A DNA stretch of 60,000 bases from the NCBI GenBank assembly GCA_950295325.1, contig OX485803.1, positions 59,847,554-59,907,553 of the forward strand, written 5' to 3'. Each line of letters starts with the position of its first letter. The stretch's first letter is position 1. This DNA comes from Polytrichum commune (Eukaryota; Streptophyta; Polytrichopsida; Polytrichales; Polytrichaceae). The notes under the pieces were generated by a model. That model made no database searches and was not told where the DNA came from. It was given only the letters and a program-made list of their open reading frames with translations. The position numbers were made by a program, and so were the translations under genes. Below are positions 1 to 11,310 of this stretch, in pieces.

Positions 1-523
1 ATAAATCTTTCTTCTCCACCCTACTCATGCCCCACCAATTGGCGGACCCTGAAGCTTCTATATAGTCCTTCAATTTCTTATAATCCTTTATCAAACCATC
101 CCATTTGTTGGTAATTTGATCAATATCCCTGACCCTAAACCCGACAACACTCATGCATCCCGCCAACACCAACTTCCAGGCTGTGGTGCCATATACGAAT
201 TTGGCGAGTGAAGGCTGGTTGCAATTGTGCCTCCCATCCCATTCAAGCCGCTTTTGACCAATTAGGACTAGCATCTCCGCCTCCGTCCAGTTTGGCCCTC
301 GCACCTTGTGCGGCAATGTTGCTTGAGATTGCGACGAAGACGGCGATGATCGCCCGCTGGTGCTTCTCCCCCTACCACGCACAGCACCCCTCGCACTCGA
401 TGGCACAGAAGGATCTGGCATGAGGTCGTCAAGCCCATCTGCTGGGAAGACACCTTCCGGGTCCAGAGGCAATTGTGCGGATGGAAACTGGGAGTTGTCT
501 CCAAGGTGAACAATGTCGTCCAT
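1..523 (-). CDS. Myb/SANT-like (trihelix-type) DNA-binding protein, 3' part outside window
   Basis: The frame is open from an ATG at 521-523 to the window edge (174 codons, no stop), so the C-terminus is missing. Residues 1-74 form a low-complexity leader with an Arg/Gly/Ser patch (RGAVRGRGRSTSGRSS). From about residue 75 (RGPNWTEAEMLVLI) the protein reads as a Myb/SANT-like trihelix fold: a Trp in helix 1, a Trp in helix 2 (TTAWKLVLAG), then KWDGLIKDYKKLKDY and a WW pair before a charged helix. This family includes trihelix transcription factors and the Myb-like accessory protein of PIF/Harbinger transposons, which binds the element ends and helps import the transposase. GC-rich flanking sequence ending at a TAA site 3 kb away favours the transposon reading. 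That is inference, and a host trihelix factor is the alternative. Confidence 0.68.
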   Translation of the reverse strand, partial: MDDIVHLGDNSQFPSAQLPLDPEGVFPADGLDDLMPDPSVPSSARGAVRGRGRSTSGRSSPSSSQSQATLPHKVRGPNWTEAEMLVLIGQKRLEWDGRHNCNQPSLAKFVYGTTAWKLVLAGCMSVVGFRVRDIDQITNKWDGLIKDYKKLKDYIEASGSANWWGMSRVEKKDL

Positions 524-3500
524 TGCTCCCGATAATGTGCAGAGACTGAACCTGGGAATCACACAATCAAACTTTCTGGAGATGGAAAGACACATGGAGA
601 CAGAACAGAAATGATTGCAGACTGCAGTCTGCTCTGCAAACCATTCCATACAGGCAAGCTTCTGGAGTCAATGGACACTTCAAGGATGCACACAAACACA
701 CTGTGCGATGGAGAGTGTGGAATTGGAAGGGTGTCCATGCCACAAACAAAGCTGGAGTAATGAATTAACCTCCGAATGTGCCCAAACATATCTGCAGCCA
801 AACCAGACGCTGGATTCCGCAAAGTCTGCCATAGCATGGGTGCATTGGTGATGAACTGACACTGTGGGAACGGTATGTGGGAATTGCTAAAACAAGAAGG
901 GTCCGTGCGCTGGAGAATAAACGATTCATGGCTGTGGGTACGTGGATCACAGGCATTCCATAAATGCTTGCAGGAACTTGTACTACCAACAAGAATACAT
1001 GCAGCGCATACCAATGACGAACTGCATGAAGAAGACAGTGGGGTGGTGTGGATCCAGATAGACGACACCAACAGATGTTCGAAGAAACAATGTGTACATT
1101 TATTTCTGTATTGGAGGCGACATGCAAGGGTGCTCCAGAAAACAACACACAATTGTGTGGGTCGACACCCAAGGATTGAAACAGAGCACACAAACTGGGC
1201 ACCAATACATTGGACCAATGAATGCCGAGAAAGGGCAGGCCTACACATATTGTGCCCAGCCTCTAACTACCACCTACATCTGCTCTCCACAAACATCGAG
1301 AACCCATGCCAAAGGTGTCCGACATGGTTGGGAGGCCTGGTGCGCAACCCAGGCATCGGAACAACTAGTTCTGGAGACGCCGATTCAGGAAATTATCAGG
1401 AGTTCGGGGTGGTCCTTGCCACCGCAAATTTATAGCAGCAAAGGGCCTCCCAGAGCACGGCAATTTGGAAGGTAGGACCTGCACAACACAGATCGCACTG
1501 TTACCCATGGCGTGGGAGCCTTGACAATATTGCAGACGCCGGAAGAGATCACACATCTGCGAACCTGCAATGTTGCAATTGAAGGTGCACAGCAAAGCAC
1601 ACGGAGGGGCAGAGCAGGATGGCAGCCACAGAGAGACCAATGAAGGCGCATGTATGGGCTGCAGGATGCGTGCGGAATTACACGAAAAATAAAACAATTG
1701 CGCAGCCAACACAATGCAAGAAGCCATTCCAAATCCATGCCCAGGTGCACGCACAGAACAAAGCCTGGAAGGCCGGCAGAATGCCGCCAGTACTGCAGGC
1801 ACGGAAGTGCGTTCTCCGCACAAACAGATGCAAAAAAAAACAATTGATTGACCACACAATTCTCTCGGTGCCTGGCAGACATGAATGCAGCGTAGCGAGG
1901 CGAGCACAGAGGAGGCGGCACCGTCCGACCTCAGCCGCATTTACGGTTTGCCATAGCCAACGATGTAGTTTACACTGGAATCCTATAGGCAGGCCTCACA
2001 GACCCCATGCAAGAGTGGCTAGTGCAGACAGGACAGACCCAAAAGCGAGGGAAAACGGCAATGGAGAGGGTATGCGAACAACCTCACATGTAAACGCTGG
2101 CGCTGGCCAAGACGAAACCCCCGGGACACGACCGCCCACAGCGGACGCCGTCCGGACTCCAGGCAGCGAGTGTGTCGGAGTGGGACGCCAAAAATCTGGG
2201 CGCCTCGAGCGCGCAATCTGTCGACAATGCCCGAACATTGGCGCGACGCCAGGATTAACAATCAGGGAGAACGTAGGGGAACTATGTCAGCACCGGCAGA
2301 GGCCCACAGATGTGGGCTGCAGTTCGGGAGTGTCCGGGTGGTTCACATAGCGCACCGCATGACGGTGTCTGCCCGAACCGCAATGGTCACAGCGGCTGGG
2401 CACAAGTACTGCAGACAGAAAGGAGAGCACATACAGACCCCCATACTCCCAAAACCAGAGGAAAACCTGTGGCCCCACCCCAATACTGGAAAGGGGTGGC
2501 ATTACCACAACCCCTGCAGCATTGTGCTGCACTTAGCGGAAGGCGCAAAAGCCAAAAAACCGGGTGCACACAATATTAGGGCAAGGGGGAGCACTTACAA
2601 GCAAGTGGCAAAAAATGCGATAGCTCCTCCAAGTCGATCGCAGAGCGCGGAGGCCTCGATTGAAGAAGTCTGGCGATGGTGACGGGATGTGTCTATATCT
2701 GCCAACCCACAAATGCCCACGGTTAATGCCGGGAATGGAGCACAGAACGATGCACGAAGAAATTGCAGCCCAAAGGGAGTCCTAGAAACTCCACGATTTT
2801 GTGCAGACGGCATGCTTCTGCGGCTGGCGATGCCCACGTCGGAGGCTAACGGCACTCCAGCAGATCATGGCCTTCGAGTGGATCGGCATCCACTGGAGAC
2901 AACATTTGTGAGCGAACAAGAAGACAAACACAAAAAAACATTACACAGCAGGGATTGAGGGAACAAAAAAAAATTTTGCCGAGGAGGGGGCCGGCGCAGG
3001 CCACAGACGGCGACTCCCACCACCAGATGCAGTGTCGCAAACGCACATGAATGCATGCGCCACGGCGGTTGCCATCGACAGTCACAAAGCAACAGAGAAC
3101 GGACATGGGTTTCACGGTGCCACTCAACCCGTATTCCGATACCGGGGGTGGTATTCCCTGTGTCGCGAGCGCATGTGGCTGTGGTTGTTCAGCGGTCGAT
3201 GGCGCCCACAACGATCGACTACCGCAAACCGCGGCGTTGCATTATTCGCCGACGATTGCGCTCCTCCCAGCCCAGCAGAGCCCCCGACCACGCCTCTCGA
3301 AGAACCTACACCCGCCCTGGAATGTGCCGCTCGAGCTGCTGCACGGCGATGGAGCTGGATGACAATCGTCCACATCCCCGTAGTTTCATTCGCGCCATCC
3401 AAGCGCTCTACCAGAACGCTGGTATTTGCCACCGTCAGGAAAGTGGTGGTATGGGCAGCCCCGAAACCCTTTCCGGCAGAAAAGACAAGCCGACAGCCTC

Positions 3501-3612
3501 TGACAACCCGCTGCCCGCTCCGTTTTGGGACCGCCTTGTGTGGTCGCAGTTAGCCATGCATCCCTGGTGTCAGCCCCATTACCGGCTTGGAGACGCCGGG
3601 TGCGGCCCCCCC
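1..3612 (-). mobile_element. Probable end of a PIF/Harbinger-like DNA transposon (partial)
   Basis: The first 3.6 kb is clearly richer in G and C than the following 20 kb, and the change is abrupt at a C-run (3606-3612) followed directly by TAA (3613-3615). Read from the other strand the segment begins GGGGGGGCCGCACCCGG. Known PIF/Harbinger elements start with G-rich termini, insert at TTA/TAA, and encode a Myb/SANT-like protein besides the transposase; the Myb/SANT ORF here fits. The other terminus and any DDE transposase lie outside the window. Between 524 and 3612 I find no recognisable protein: the ORFs on both strands are Cys/His/Arg-rich readings without domain signatures. A contig-join artefact or another GC-rich element class is possible. 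Confidence 0.4.
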
Positions 3613-3615
3613 TAA

Positions 3616-5480
3616 AATTAAATCGTGAATATGGAAATTGCTACAAATTTCAAAGCGGTAAAGTTAGGGTGACACATAGTCGATCTATGGGTTGACCCAT
3701 AACCACTCATCCAAATTCTAATGCTTGGCTACAACAACTGTCATAACTCTTATGAGGGTAATCAATCACAAGCCACCACCACATAAACCTTAACTCCATT
3801 TGCCTATAAAATATAGATCTCATCCATGTTGGCGTTACATGACCCGAGTGAGCAATTACATGGACATGGTCGACTATGGGTGCCTTGACCTTATTCCAAC
3901 CATGACTCCCATTATATTAACCTCATATTGTCCATGGGTGCATTCCAATGAACTTGGGAACTTTCATACCATTTGTGATGACAAGATCAATTCAAATATC
4001 TATCACAATTTTTTTTAATTATATGTCATTTTCCCTACGAGAAGCAATTTCAGTATAAAAACATGGAAAGAAGAATATGTTTCTTTCAACAAAATTTGAG
4101 AAGATACAATGATTAGAAAGTTGAAGTTCTCAAGTTGGGGCAGCTAGTGTAAGTGTTGTTGTTTTTAAGGTGTAGATGATGGGATGGATTAAAATTTTGA
4201 TATTTCAAAGACATTTGTATTTACTTGGAATACATATATGCAAGGATTTGAATTTCCAAGTTTAGAGTTCATACGCCTATTATTGTAGCAGTACTCAAAG
4301 TTCATTGATTGGGTGACGATTGTCTCTCACAATGAGGTTGAATGCCAATTTTGAAAAGAAATTGGTTCAGGGTGTTGCCCACACTAATAAAGGTGACTGG
4401 TTCTTGCAATGGGTAACACCCAAGGCATGAAAACATGCCTCCTCCTTCCAGTCTTAGTGACCTTTTACAAGCTTTGAATAAAAATTCGGAGCATTGTTCT
4501 CTTTCAAACTGAATCAAAACCAGATAAGACTTGCACCTAATTTTTTTTTAAAAACATTAAAAGAACCTCCTTGCATAGTGGGGCCCTAGGATGAAGACAT
4601 GACATGGCTCCATAGTGGCTTCTTTTTTTTTAGAGAGAGCTCATGGGGTTCCAGTTGGAAATAAAGAGTTAAGTCAACTTGATATCAATGGGTTATGAAA
4701 CTTGGGGCCCACTTCTTAATTTGCTTGTCAACCCTTCAAGGACGTATAGTCTCAATACAACCATGTACTCAATTTACATGAGTCTCATCAAGTTTGAAAA
4801 CCATATACTATATATTATTTATGGGTTTAAAATCTTGTTTTCCACATTCTCTTATGTCAAGGAGAAAATTAAAGTTTACTCTAACTTGAGGTCGATACCC
4901 GACCATTGATCAAAATACAACATGTGTAATTGTATACAAGTGCATCCATGATGTGTAACTGAACTCAAATCTTCCACAATATCAACGTGTTCAATTGGTT
5001 TAAAAGGCATATTCGATGAATAAAGTTTATGTGGATTGGGTTTTTTTGCCACACTTGTCTTAAAATGGAAGTATGTAGTTCAAGTATGCATTTTTATGCA
5101 TGGAGAAGTCAATTTTGGGCCTCTCAAACATGCAAGGGTTAAATGCAATTTCCAAGAGGGAAAATTATAAAATATCGCTTGTAACCTAGAGTACACTTTT
5201 GTAAGTTGATTTGGCACGGGAATCAACATCAAACTCAGTCTAGAGGGACCGAATATTGTTAAAACTGATCACAATCTTGGAAGATGATTTTATTTTTAGA
5301 TAGATGTAGTGTATGTAACAAAACTCCACAACATGGAAGAAAGTGTCCTTTCTTGGAAGACGAAATTCTATCCATGTACAAGGTGACATGATGCCCTAAA
5401 TATTGGATATAGTGTAGACTTACTATTTGGAATTACACAATGCTATAACTATTTATCATATATCTTCTTCTTCTTGCCAA
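3616..5480. other. AT-rich intergenic sequence, no gene seen
   Basis: Short frames only, none with a recognisable domain; A/T homopolymers at about 4009-4016, 4541-4551 and 4624-4632. I see no RNA gene here. Confidence 0.5.
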
Positions 5481-5504
5481 CAAACTCCAAATTGGTTGTG
5501 TGGC

Positions 5505-5725
5505 CATTATAAAACAATAATATATTTACTTGGTAAAGAAAGTAAATTAATAGAAAAACTACGTAGCACTGTGTAACTCCAAATATCAAGTGACACTAAA
5601 TAAAATATTTAGTGTACATCACTAATGATATTTGGTGTCATTTTACTATTCGGGTTATGTAGTACTATAATTTCTTAACTATTGATGAGGTTTTTACCAA
5701 GTAAAGATGTTAATGTTTTATAATG
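5505..5725. repeat. Foldback (MITE-like) element, about 220 bp
   Basis: The left end, cattataaaaca plus tttacttggtaaa, is mirrored as its reverse complement at the right end (tttaccaagtaaag ... gttttataatg). Between them a second inverted pair, ccaaatatca / tgatatttgg, surrounds the small hairpin cactaaataaaatatttagtg. The whole unit can fold on itself, as non-autonomous DNA transposons do. There is no coding capacity. A diverged relative lies near 17800-18005. Exact ends and target-site duplication are not certain. Confidence 0.55.
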
Positions 5726-5847
5726 TCAAACAAACTATTTGTTTAATGATCTCCATATACCTATGCTATAATGTTGGAGGCTTGTCTACCTTCGAAGAAA
5801 GGACAACACTTCTTTTGAAAAACGCATAATGTCTAAGATAGATGGGT

Positions 5848-6620
5848 CTTAAGGGGCTCATTTTCTTAATTGGAACCCCGTATTTGATTGGAACATGACT
5901 TGGTGAGGATCAAAGAGCAAAGATCATAATGACACATGTTTTAAAAAGATTGGACCACATTTTCAAACATTAATAACTACTATACACTCAATAGTGAACA
6001 CAATTGGTAGGACTTTTGTGTTCGACTAAGGGTATGTTCACACATTGTACACCAAATGCATACATAATAGGGTGCTAAATCAAGTAGCATTATTTTAGAG
6101 GGGGAGTAGTCTCATTATATGTCACACACGTTTACTCTATATAAGCTTCATAAACTACAAGTCCATGATCAAAAACCAATATCGTACAATACACAAGGCT
6201 TTACATAGAAATAATTGAAGCTAAGATTCTATTTGGTCAAAAAAGGGGAGGTATTGGTAGTTGATTCTCTTAAAGAGGAGTTCAAAGTTCGTCCGCAATA
6301 GACCCAAACTTATCCGGCCTAGGAGAGCTTTTTGGAGCTTACTAGCGTTACAATAGAGATTGGGCTTGACATGTGGATTCAGCTTCCATGCTAAAGTTGG
6401 CATTGTCCCGTTGCAGGGTCATGTATTGATGACACGTGAACATGCTTTAAGAAATCAATCACAACTAAATTAAAAGAGGATTGAATTTCAATTTGGTGTT
6501 TGCATTTGTTTCATCGTAGATTTGCGAATGCAACATGAGTTTTGATGTGCAAATCTAATTGGTAGAAGTTGAAGAACATGTAAAAGGAACCAAATAACAC
6601 CCACACACCTTACGTGTGTG
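5848..6620. repeat. Dispersed repeat A, copy 1
   Basis: Collinear with 24768-25140. Shared strings include gggtcttaag, gaggatcaa.gagcaaa, caatagtgaacacaattgg at 5990-6010 and, further on, gtttcatcg.aga plus aattggtagaagttg.agaacatg and a shared cacccacacacctta-like end. The second copy lacks the middle part. There is no coding content; probably an old transposon. Confidence 0.55.
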
Positions 6621-7684
6621 AGAGCTTCTATAAACAATACAAAATTGCACACCAACACAACTTGCATTATGCACTTTCATTGCTATCTTATGGATATATA
6701 TTTCAACACCGATTTCCCATTGTACCATTTACGGAGTTTAGTGTCACATGCGTAATAGTGTCACTTACCCTATCTTGAGGCATATGCCAGGTTACATTGA
6801 TGATTAACAACTTCACCATAATTGTCAACTCATGACACTCGGTGTTCGAGTGCGCTTACTGATATCTTCGCATGAGTACGTTCAATAGTGTTAGGAGGTG
6901 CATGCCTATGTTACACAATGGTCTACAAGTTGACTAAAATGTACACAAATGACACTTGTCATTAATATGCTCAAGAATATCTTCCTCTTGCATACTAAAA
7001 TACAAACATTTGACACTTGTCATTAGTACCCTCAAGAATTTTTTTCCCCTTGCACACTAAAAACGCAAGACTATTATGTAATGTATTTGAATGTGCTACT
7101 TTGAATGTCACAATGTATATATTTTTTCACTTGATGGAAGTTAATTGTGTTGACAAATGGAATCCCATTGGCAATTAACGGGTGTGACACTTTGAGACCT
7201 CTAGGCATCTAGTTTAGGCCCTTCACAAATAGTGTATGTGACACTAAATACCATAAATGGTTTAGTTCAATCACATCGTCCATTGCCTAACAAACATAGG
7301 GCATAGTTTTTTGTTTTTTTAAATTGAATTCTTTAGTTTGTTTCTGCAATTTTCAGTTGCATGATATAGAAGGTTGAATCCACCATTCACTAAATGTTAA
7401 GTTCAAGATTGAAAACACATATATTGTTGAATGGTATGTGTCAACCGACGTATGCTTGTTAATTTGATCGTAGTCGTCAAAGTGACCATAATCGTCACAC
7501 AAATATTCGTAAATCATAAAATTATTTGGATAGAACGTGACATTCATCTTCAATTACACTAACAATTGTAATTATAAATTTAGAAAATTAATCCATTTTA
7601 CTTTTAAACATAGAAAAATGGTAGAAAACATTCCCCTTTCTAACAAATATCCCGTCTTTAGATTTGAGATGAATATTCCAAGGG

Positions 7685-7686
<2 letters not shown>
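6621..7686. other. AT-rich intergenic sequence, no gene seen
   Basis: Contains an internal duplication of the type tgacacttgtcattantannctcaagaat at about 6951-6980 and 7011-7040, and no coding region I can support. Confidence 0.45.

Positions 7687-7722
<36 letters not shown>
7687..7722. repeat. (TA)n microsatellite
   Basis: An uninterrupted alternating T-A run of about 17 units. Confidence 0.95.
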
Positions 7723-7725
<3 letters not shown>

Positions 7726-7967
7726 AACACCAAATGTCAGTTACTTGTTATTTTGACAAATTAGGCATCTACAATACACAACAAAACCTCGACAATTGTC
7801 GGTTGTCTCCACATGGAGATTGTTACTTAGAATGATGCTCCGTGGCCAAAAGAGAAAAATGTCCAACCTCGAAGGTTCCGAGTTACTCGAAGCACCCAAT
7901 ATTTTTATACAAAGTTCGAGGCACGTCGGTGGCCTCCAAAATTCACACCATACGCGGCAAACGAAGA

Positions 7968-8115
7968 CATAACATTATTCAGATCCATAACAATGTTATG
8001 TGGGACTAGCAGTATTCCACATGAATATTTTCCACATCCAGTTTTAATATGATGATATTCATGTGGAATACTGCTAGTCCCACAAAACATTGTTATGGAT
8101 TTGAATAATGTTATG
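7968..8115. mobile_element. 148-bp near-perfect foldback MITE
   Basis: Two 61-bp arms (7968-8028 and 8055-8115) are reverse complements with only two mismatches, around a 26-bp loop. The arm ends are cataacattattca...; internal strings such as gggactagcagtattcc occur in both orientations. This is the structure of a short non-autonomous DNA transposon or hairpin element, and the arm similarity points to recent insertion or ongoing conversion. A single diverged arm of the same family occurs at 36486-36545. No protein is encoded. Confidence 0.85.
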
Positions 8116-8167
8116 GAGGTGAATTTTCTTGTTAACAAATTCACATTTGGTTTTCACGACCGATGAA

Positions 8168-8400
8168 TGGCCCGGAACCGACCGCTAATTTACGGATGAA
8201 CCGGTTGAGTTTGAAACATGACCGGTGGAGGTTCAACACTTCACGCAAATTTACCCATCATTCTAGACGGATCTATGGAATAGACCTCGAATTAGTATAG
8301 AAACATGGAACGATCACAACGTTCATGTAACCGGTTGGGCTTGGAAACCCTAGGGTTTTGACGGATCATGCCCAAAAATCTTCCCCGGACATTGTTCACG
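8168..8400 (+). repeat. Dispersed ACCGGTT repeat family (B), copy 1
   Basis: Shares with copies at 21528-21722 and 44713-44906 an ordered set of strings: gatgaaccggttgagttt, a central tatggaatagacctcgaatta-like stretch, catgtaaccggttggg, then atgcccaaaaatcttcccc. All three copies are on the same strand. Another copy lies inverted at 9575-9710. No coding content. Confidence 0.65.
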
Positions 8401-8957
8401 ACCATTAGTTTAGTGTGGCCCCGCGATGGCCTTCGAGTCAAGGTCCATGTAAAATGTCGGACCGGAAACCGACAATCTTGAACCCGAGATACGTTACATC
8501 ATAAGTTGCTCCATGTTCTTCGGCACAATTTAAGTCTCCTAGAAACCGGAGTGGCGAAGCTTTCCATAGGTGTTTGATGTTGTGATTCTAGATGTTTGAA
8601 CCCACGGATTTTATTCTTCTTCTTTATAATGTTTGGTTACCCTTATGGAAAGGTCTAAGAGGCGCTTGCAAGGTAGGCAACGAACCCCACCTTGCACCAA
8701 GGGAATTCTTGAGCTGGGTAGCGCCATCAAACTCAAATTCACGTCAGATCACCCAGAATTTGTTTTTCTTTCCTTTTATTTTCCGTTTCTTCCAAGAGGC
8801 TCGACTTCTACACCGATATGTGCAACTAGGTTGTCCTGCACTAATTTATGTATCGAGGTTTCACACTATTTTGAATCTCGGTCACCACGTTAACAAAACA
8901 TATGAATTTTATTATTGAATGATAGGTTACAAACTAATAAAGAAGGTTTAGGAGTTT

Positions 8958-9015
8958 TTTGTGATCCAATTTTGACCCAAGATAATATGTGTGTGTAAAG
9001 AGACAACATATTCAC
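8958..9015 (+). repeat. Short dispersed repeat (inverted partner at 35979-36040)
   Basis: ttttgacccaagataat followed by aaagagacaacatattcac recurs as its reverse complement at 35979-36040, so the two places share an old element in opposite orientation. Confidence 0.5.
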
Positions 9016-9058
9016 GAAGGCAACCTAATCGCACATATCATTATAGTAGTTGTTGTGA

Positions 9059-9072
9059 CCCCCCCCCCCCAA
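9059..9072. repeat. Poly-C tract
   Basis: A run of about 11 C inside AT-rich sequence; low complexity only. Confidence 0.8.
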
Positions 9073-9337
9073 TACTTCTCAAGGTAACCAAAATGGCGAA
9101 AATCATTGGAGGGAGGCCGCCACACATGGATGATATTATGTGTTCTCATCCAGCTATGGACACACTCATCCCAAAAACACGGTCGTCTTGGATGTTTCTA
9201 GCGATTCCACCGTTGAAAACGACAAATACATAAGTTATTTAGTTGTATATTTCGAGGATCACACCATTTGCAAATTTGCTTATAAAAAAATAGGGCTAAG
9301 CTAGCCCGGATGACTTCGAACCCTAAATTATATGAGG

Positions 9338-9360
9338 TGGGGGTGGGGGGGGGGGGGGGG
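9338..9360. repeat. Poly-G tract, G-quadruplex-prone
   Basis: ggtgggggtggg followed by an unbroken run of about 17 G in otherwise AT-rich DNA. It could form a quadruplex on the + strand. Runs this long are also error-prone in sequencing. Confidence 0.8.
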
Positions 9361-9574
9361 TTGAACAACTCTCTCATCTCGATCGTCTCTTCCAATCTAA
9401 TGCGTATTTTCTCGCAATAATTTTATACCAAAAACAAAGGAGTCCGATTAAAGATTGAAAGCTCTTTGAGTTCAATTCCACCCGGCCTTAGAAAAAGTAC
9501 ACCTGGCAGCCCGCGTGTGAAGCGCCTGTGTCTCGAAGTTCTCGTCACGGGGACCGAGTCTTTGGGCCCGATGT

Positions 9575-9710
9575 CCGGAAAGATCTTTGGGCATAATCGG
9601 TCAAAATGCATGCGTTTTCCAAGTCCAACCAGTTACTTACATGTTGTGTGACCTTTTGGTTGTTTTCTTTATTAGCTTGAGGTGACCGTTCCATAGACCC
9701 CTCTTACGTG
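9575..9710 (-). repeat. ACCGGTT repeat family (B), inverted copy
   Basis: gatgtccggaaagatctttg, cataatcggtcaaaa, ttttccaagtccaacc and ttccatagac are the reverse complement, in reversed order, of the distal half of the copy at 8168-8400. The two copies therefore face each other across about 1.2 kb. Confidence 0.6.
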
Positions 9711-11066
9711 ACCACTCGGGGCCACTTCACACACGGGAGACCGAGAGCCCGTGACCGTCACACTTCAAGCACTCTCATTGGTGGGAAACGGCGGACCCGG
9801 TCCAAGTTCACTTCACACTACGCTTGAGGGACCAACGGAGTGTGTGAACACAAGATGGATGTAGAGTCTATATGGATTCCTACATGGCATCGAATGGATC
9901 GTGGTTCATGGTCACTTGGACTATTTCCAAAAACCACCTCTTGGAGGTAGACCTAACACAAAACCATTGGGAGACCGTGGCACTCCGAACGCTCACAACC
10001 GTCAGTTTATTCTATTTTATCATGCGTGAGGACCCGCATGAATAGGCATTCGTTGAAATAGCATTTGGTTGAGGGCCCGGTCACATATGGCTTCACACTG
10101 CACTTGAGGGTTCGTGACCACACTACATGATTTTGGAGGTGTGTTGGAACGGCCCTTTGGATGCTTTCTTTTGGGTTCTCGCAATTTCATGGTCTTGGCT
10201 CTTGGCTTGTGTGTGAAGTGGCCCTTACACGTTCACTCACTCACTCACTTACACACGCTCCTTGGAGAAAAGAGCATGATTGTTTGAGTTTGCCTTGCAC
10301 ATGTACGTACCGACGTTGGATGGGCGTATACATGAATGCATATGGGTGTCGATAATCAACTTCGATACTTACCCGTGGGTATTAAAATTGTAATATTGTC
10401 GAATGTTGATGTTTGTTGGGTATCTCAAGGTGACATGGTTTAAGTTTATCCAAGTTGTTAGTTGGGTTAATACCATCACAAACCATCTTGATACTAGGGC
10501 AGTCTTTTTACCCAGGTAGAAAGATTCTTGCATGATTTATAGACCAAAATGGTGTCGAACCATGTGTATCCTCAAATATCCGTACCTCGTTAGAAATACC
10601 CAGATGGTATCAAAAACATATGATATATGTCGAACACACGTACTTACCTACTTTGATTTTTTGGACGACAAACTACGATTTCCACATATTAGGGTTTGTG
10701 TGGGTGCCAATCAATGTAAGAAGGCCATGTGACAACCTAAACAACCCATATGTTCCTTGGTGTAGTTTCATTACACACACACACACACATTATTGTTATT
10801 ATTTTTCTATCTAACAAAACTTGTTTTTTTTTTTTTCATGTTGAAGTTGGAACCTCCCTCTTGCTCTACCACAAGCAAGCTACCATGTACATAAACATTT
10901 GAATCTTCTATAGGATCTTCAAACTGCTCAAACGTGGAAAATATGTATATGCTACATGATCACAAGTACAAGAAATGTAACAAGTGAGTTACTTCTTGGT
11001 TATGATCCTTATGGAGAAAATTATACAACTCATAGTTTCAACCAATCAATCAATCAATCAATAGAG
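9711..11066. other. Intergenic repeats, no gene seen
   Basis: Contains two copies of cttcacact-cttgaggg-type sequence (about 9804 and 10087), a tcactcactcact run near 10236, and an (AC)n tract near 10773-10788. No coding region is supported. Confidence 0.4.
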
Positions 11067-11310
11067 TTATCCACAAAGACCCTCAAAGAGGGGTGAGACT
11101 GTGGGTCTAATCCTTCTTTGAGACAACTTTACGTGAAGAGTTCTTTAGCTCTTTATACATTGGAGCCTGTTTTGAAAAGTTGGGTGAAATTTTTGGGACA
11201 TGCTCTTTCCACCTCTCAAACTCTGAGACAATTTTAAGATCGTAAATAGGGTGTGCGCATGAGACCCACTCTCCAAAATCACGGATTGGCCTATGCAAAG
11301 GCTAGCTTTG
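11067..11310 (+). repeat. Dispersed repeat C, copy 1
   Basis: Collinear with 31912-32145: gactgtgg...tcttt, agcctgttttgaaaagttgggtgaaa versus agcctatttcaaaagttgggtgaaac, then ttttaagat...gggtgtgcgcatgagaccca versus gggtatgcccagatgaccca. Same orientation, moderately diverged, non-coding. Confidence 0.6.

Noticed and set aside
559-1248. 229-codon minus-strand ORF
   Set aside because: Cys/His/Ser-rich, no domain, with equally long overlapping frames on the other strand; the open length is explained by GC-rich composition.
1619-2350. 243-codon + ORF in the GC-rich segment, possible transposase
   Set aside because: No DDE or HTH motif, and Arg/Pro/Cys-rich as expected for non-coding GC-rich DNA.
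3055-3615. 186-codon + ORF next to the compositional edge
   Set aside because: No recognisable family; overlapping frames of similar length on both strands.
7905-8144. 79-codon minus ORF
   Set aside because: It lies across the foldback MITE and is a by-product of its palindrome.
10236-10250. Telomere-like or regulatory repeat (tcactcactcact)
   Set aside because: Too short and not the plant telomere heptamer.
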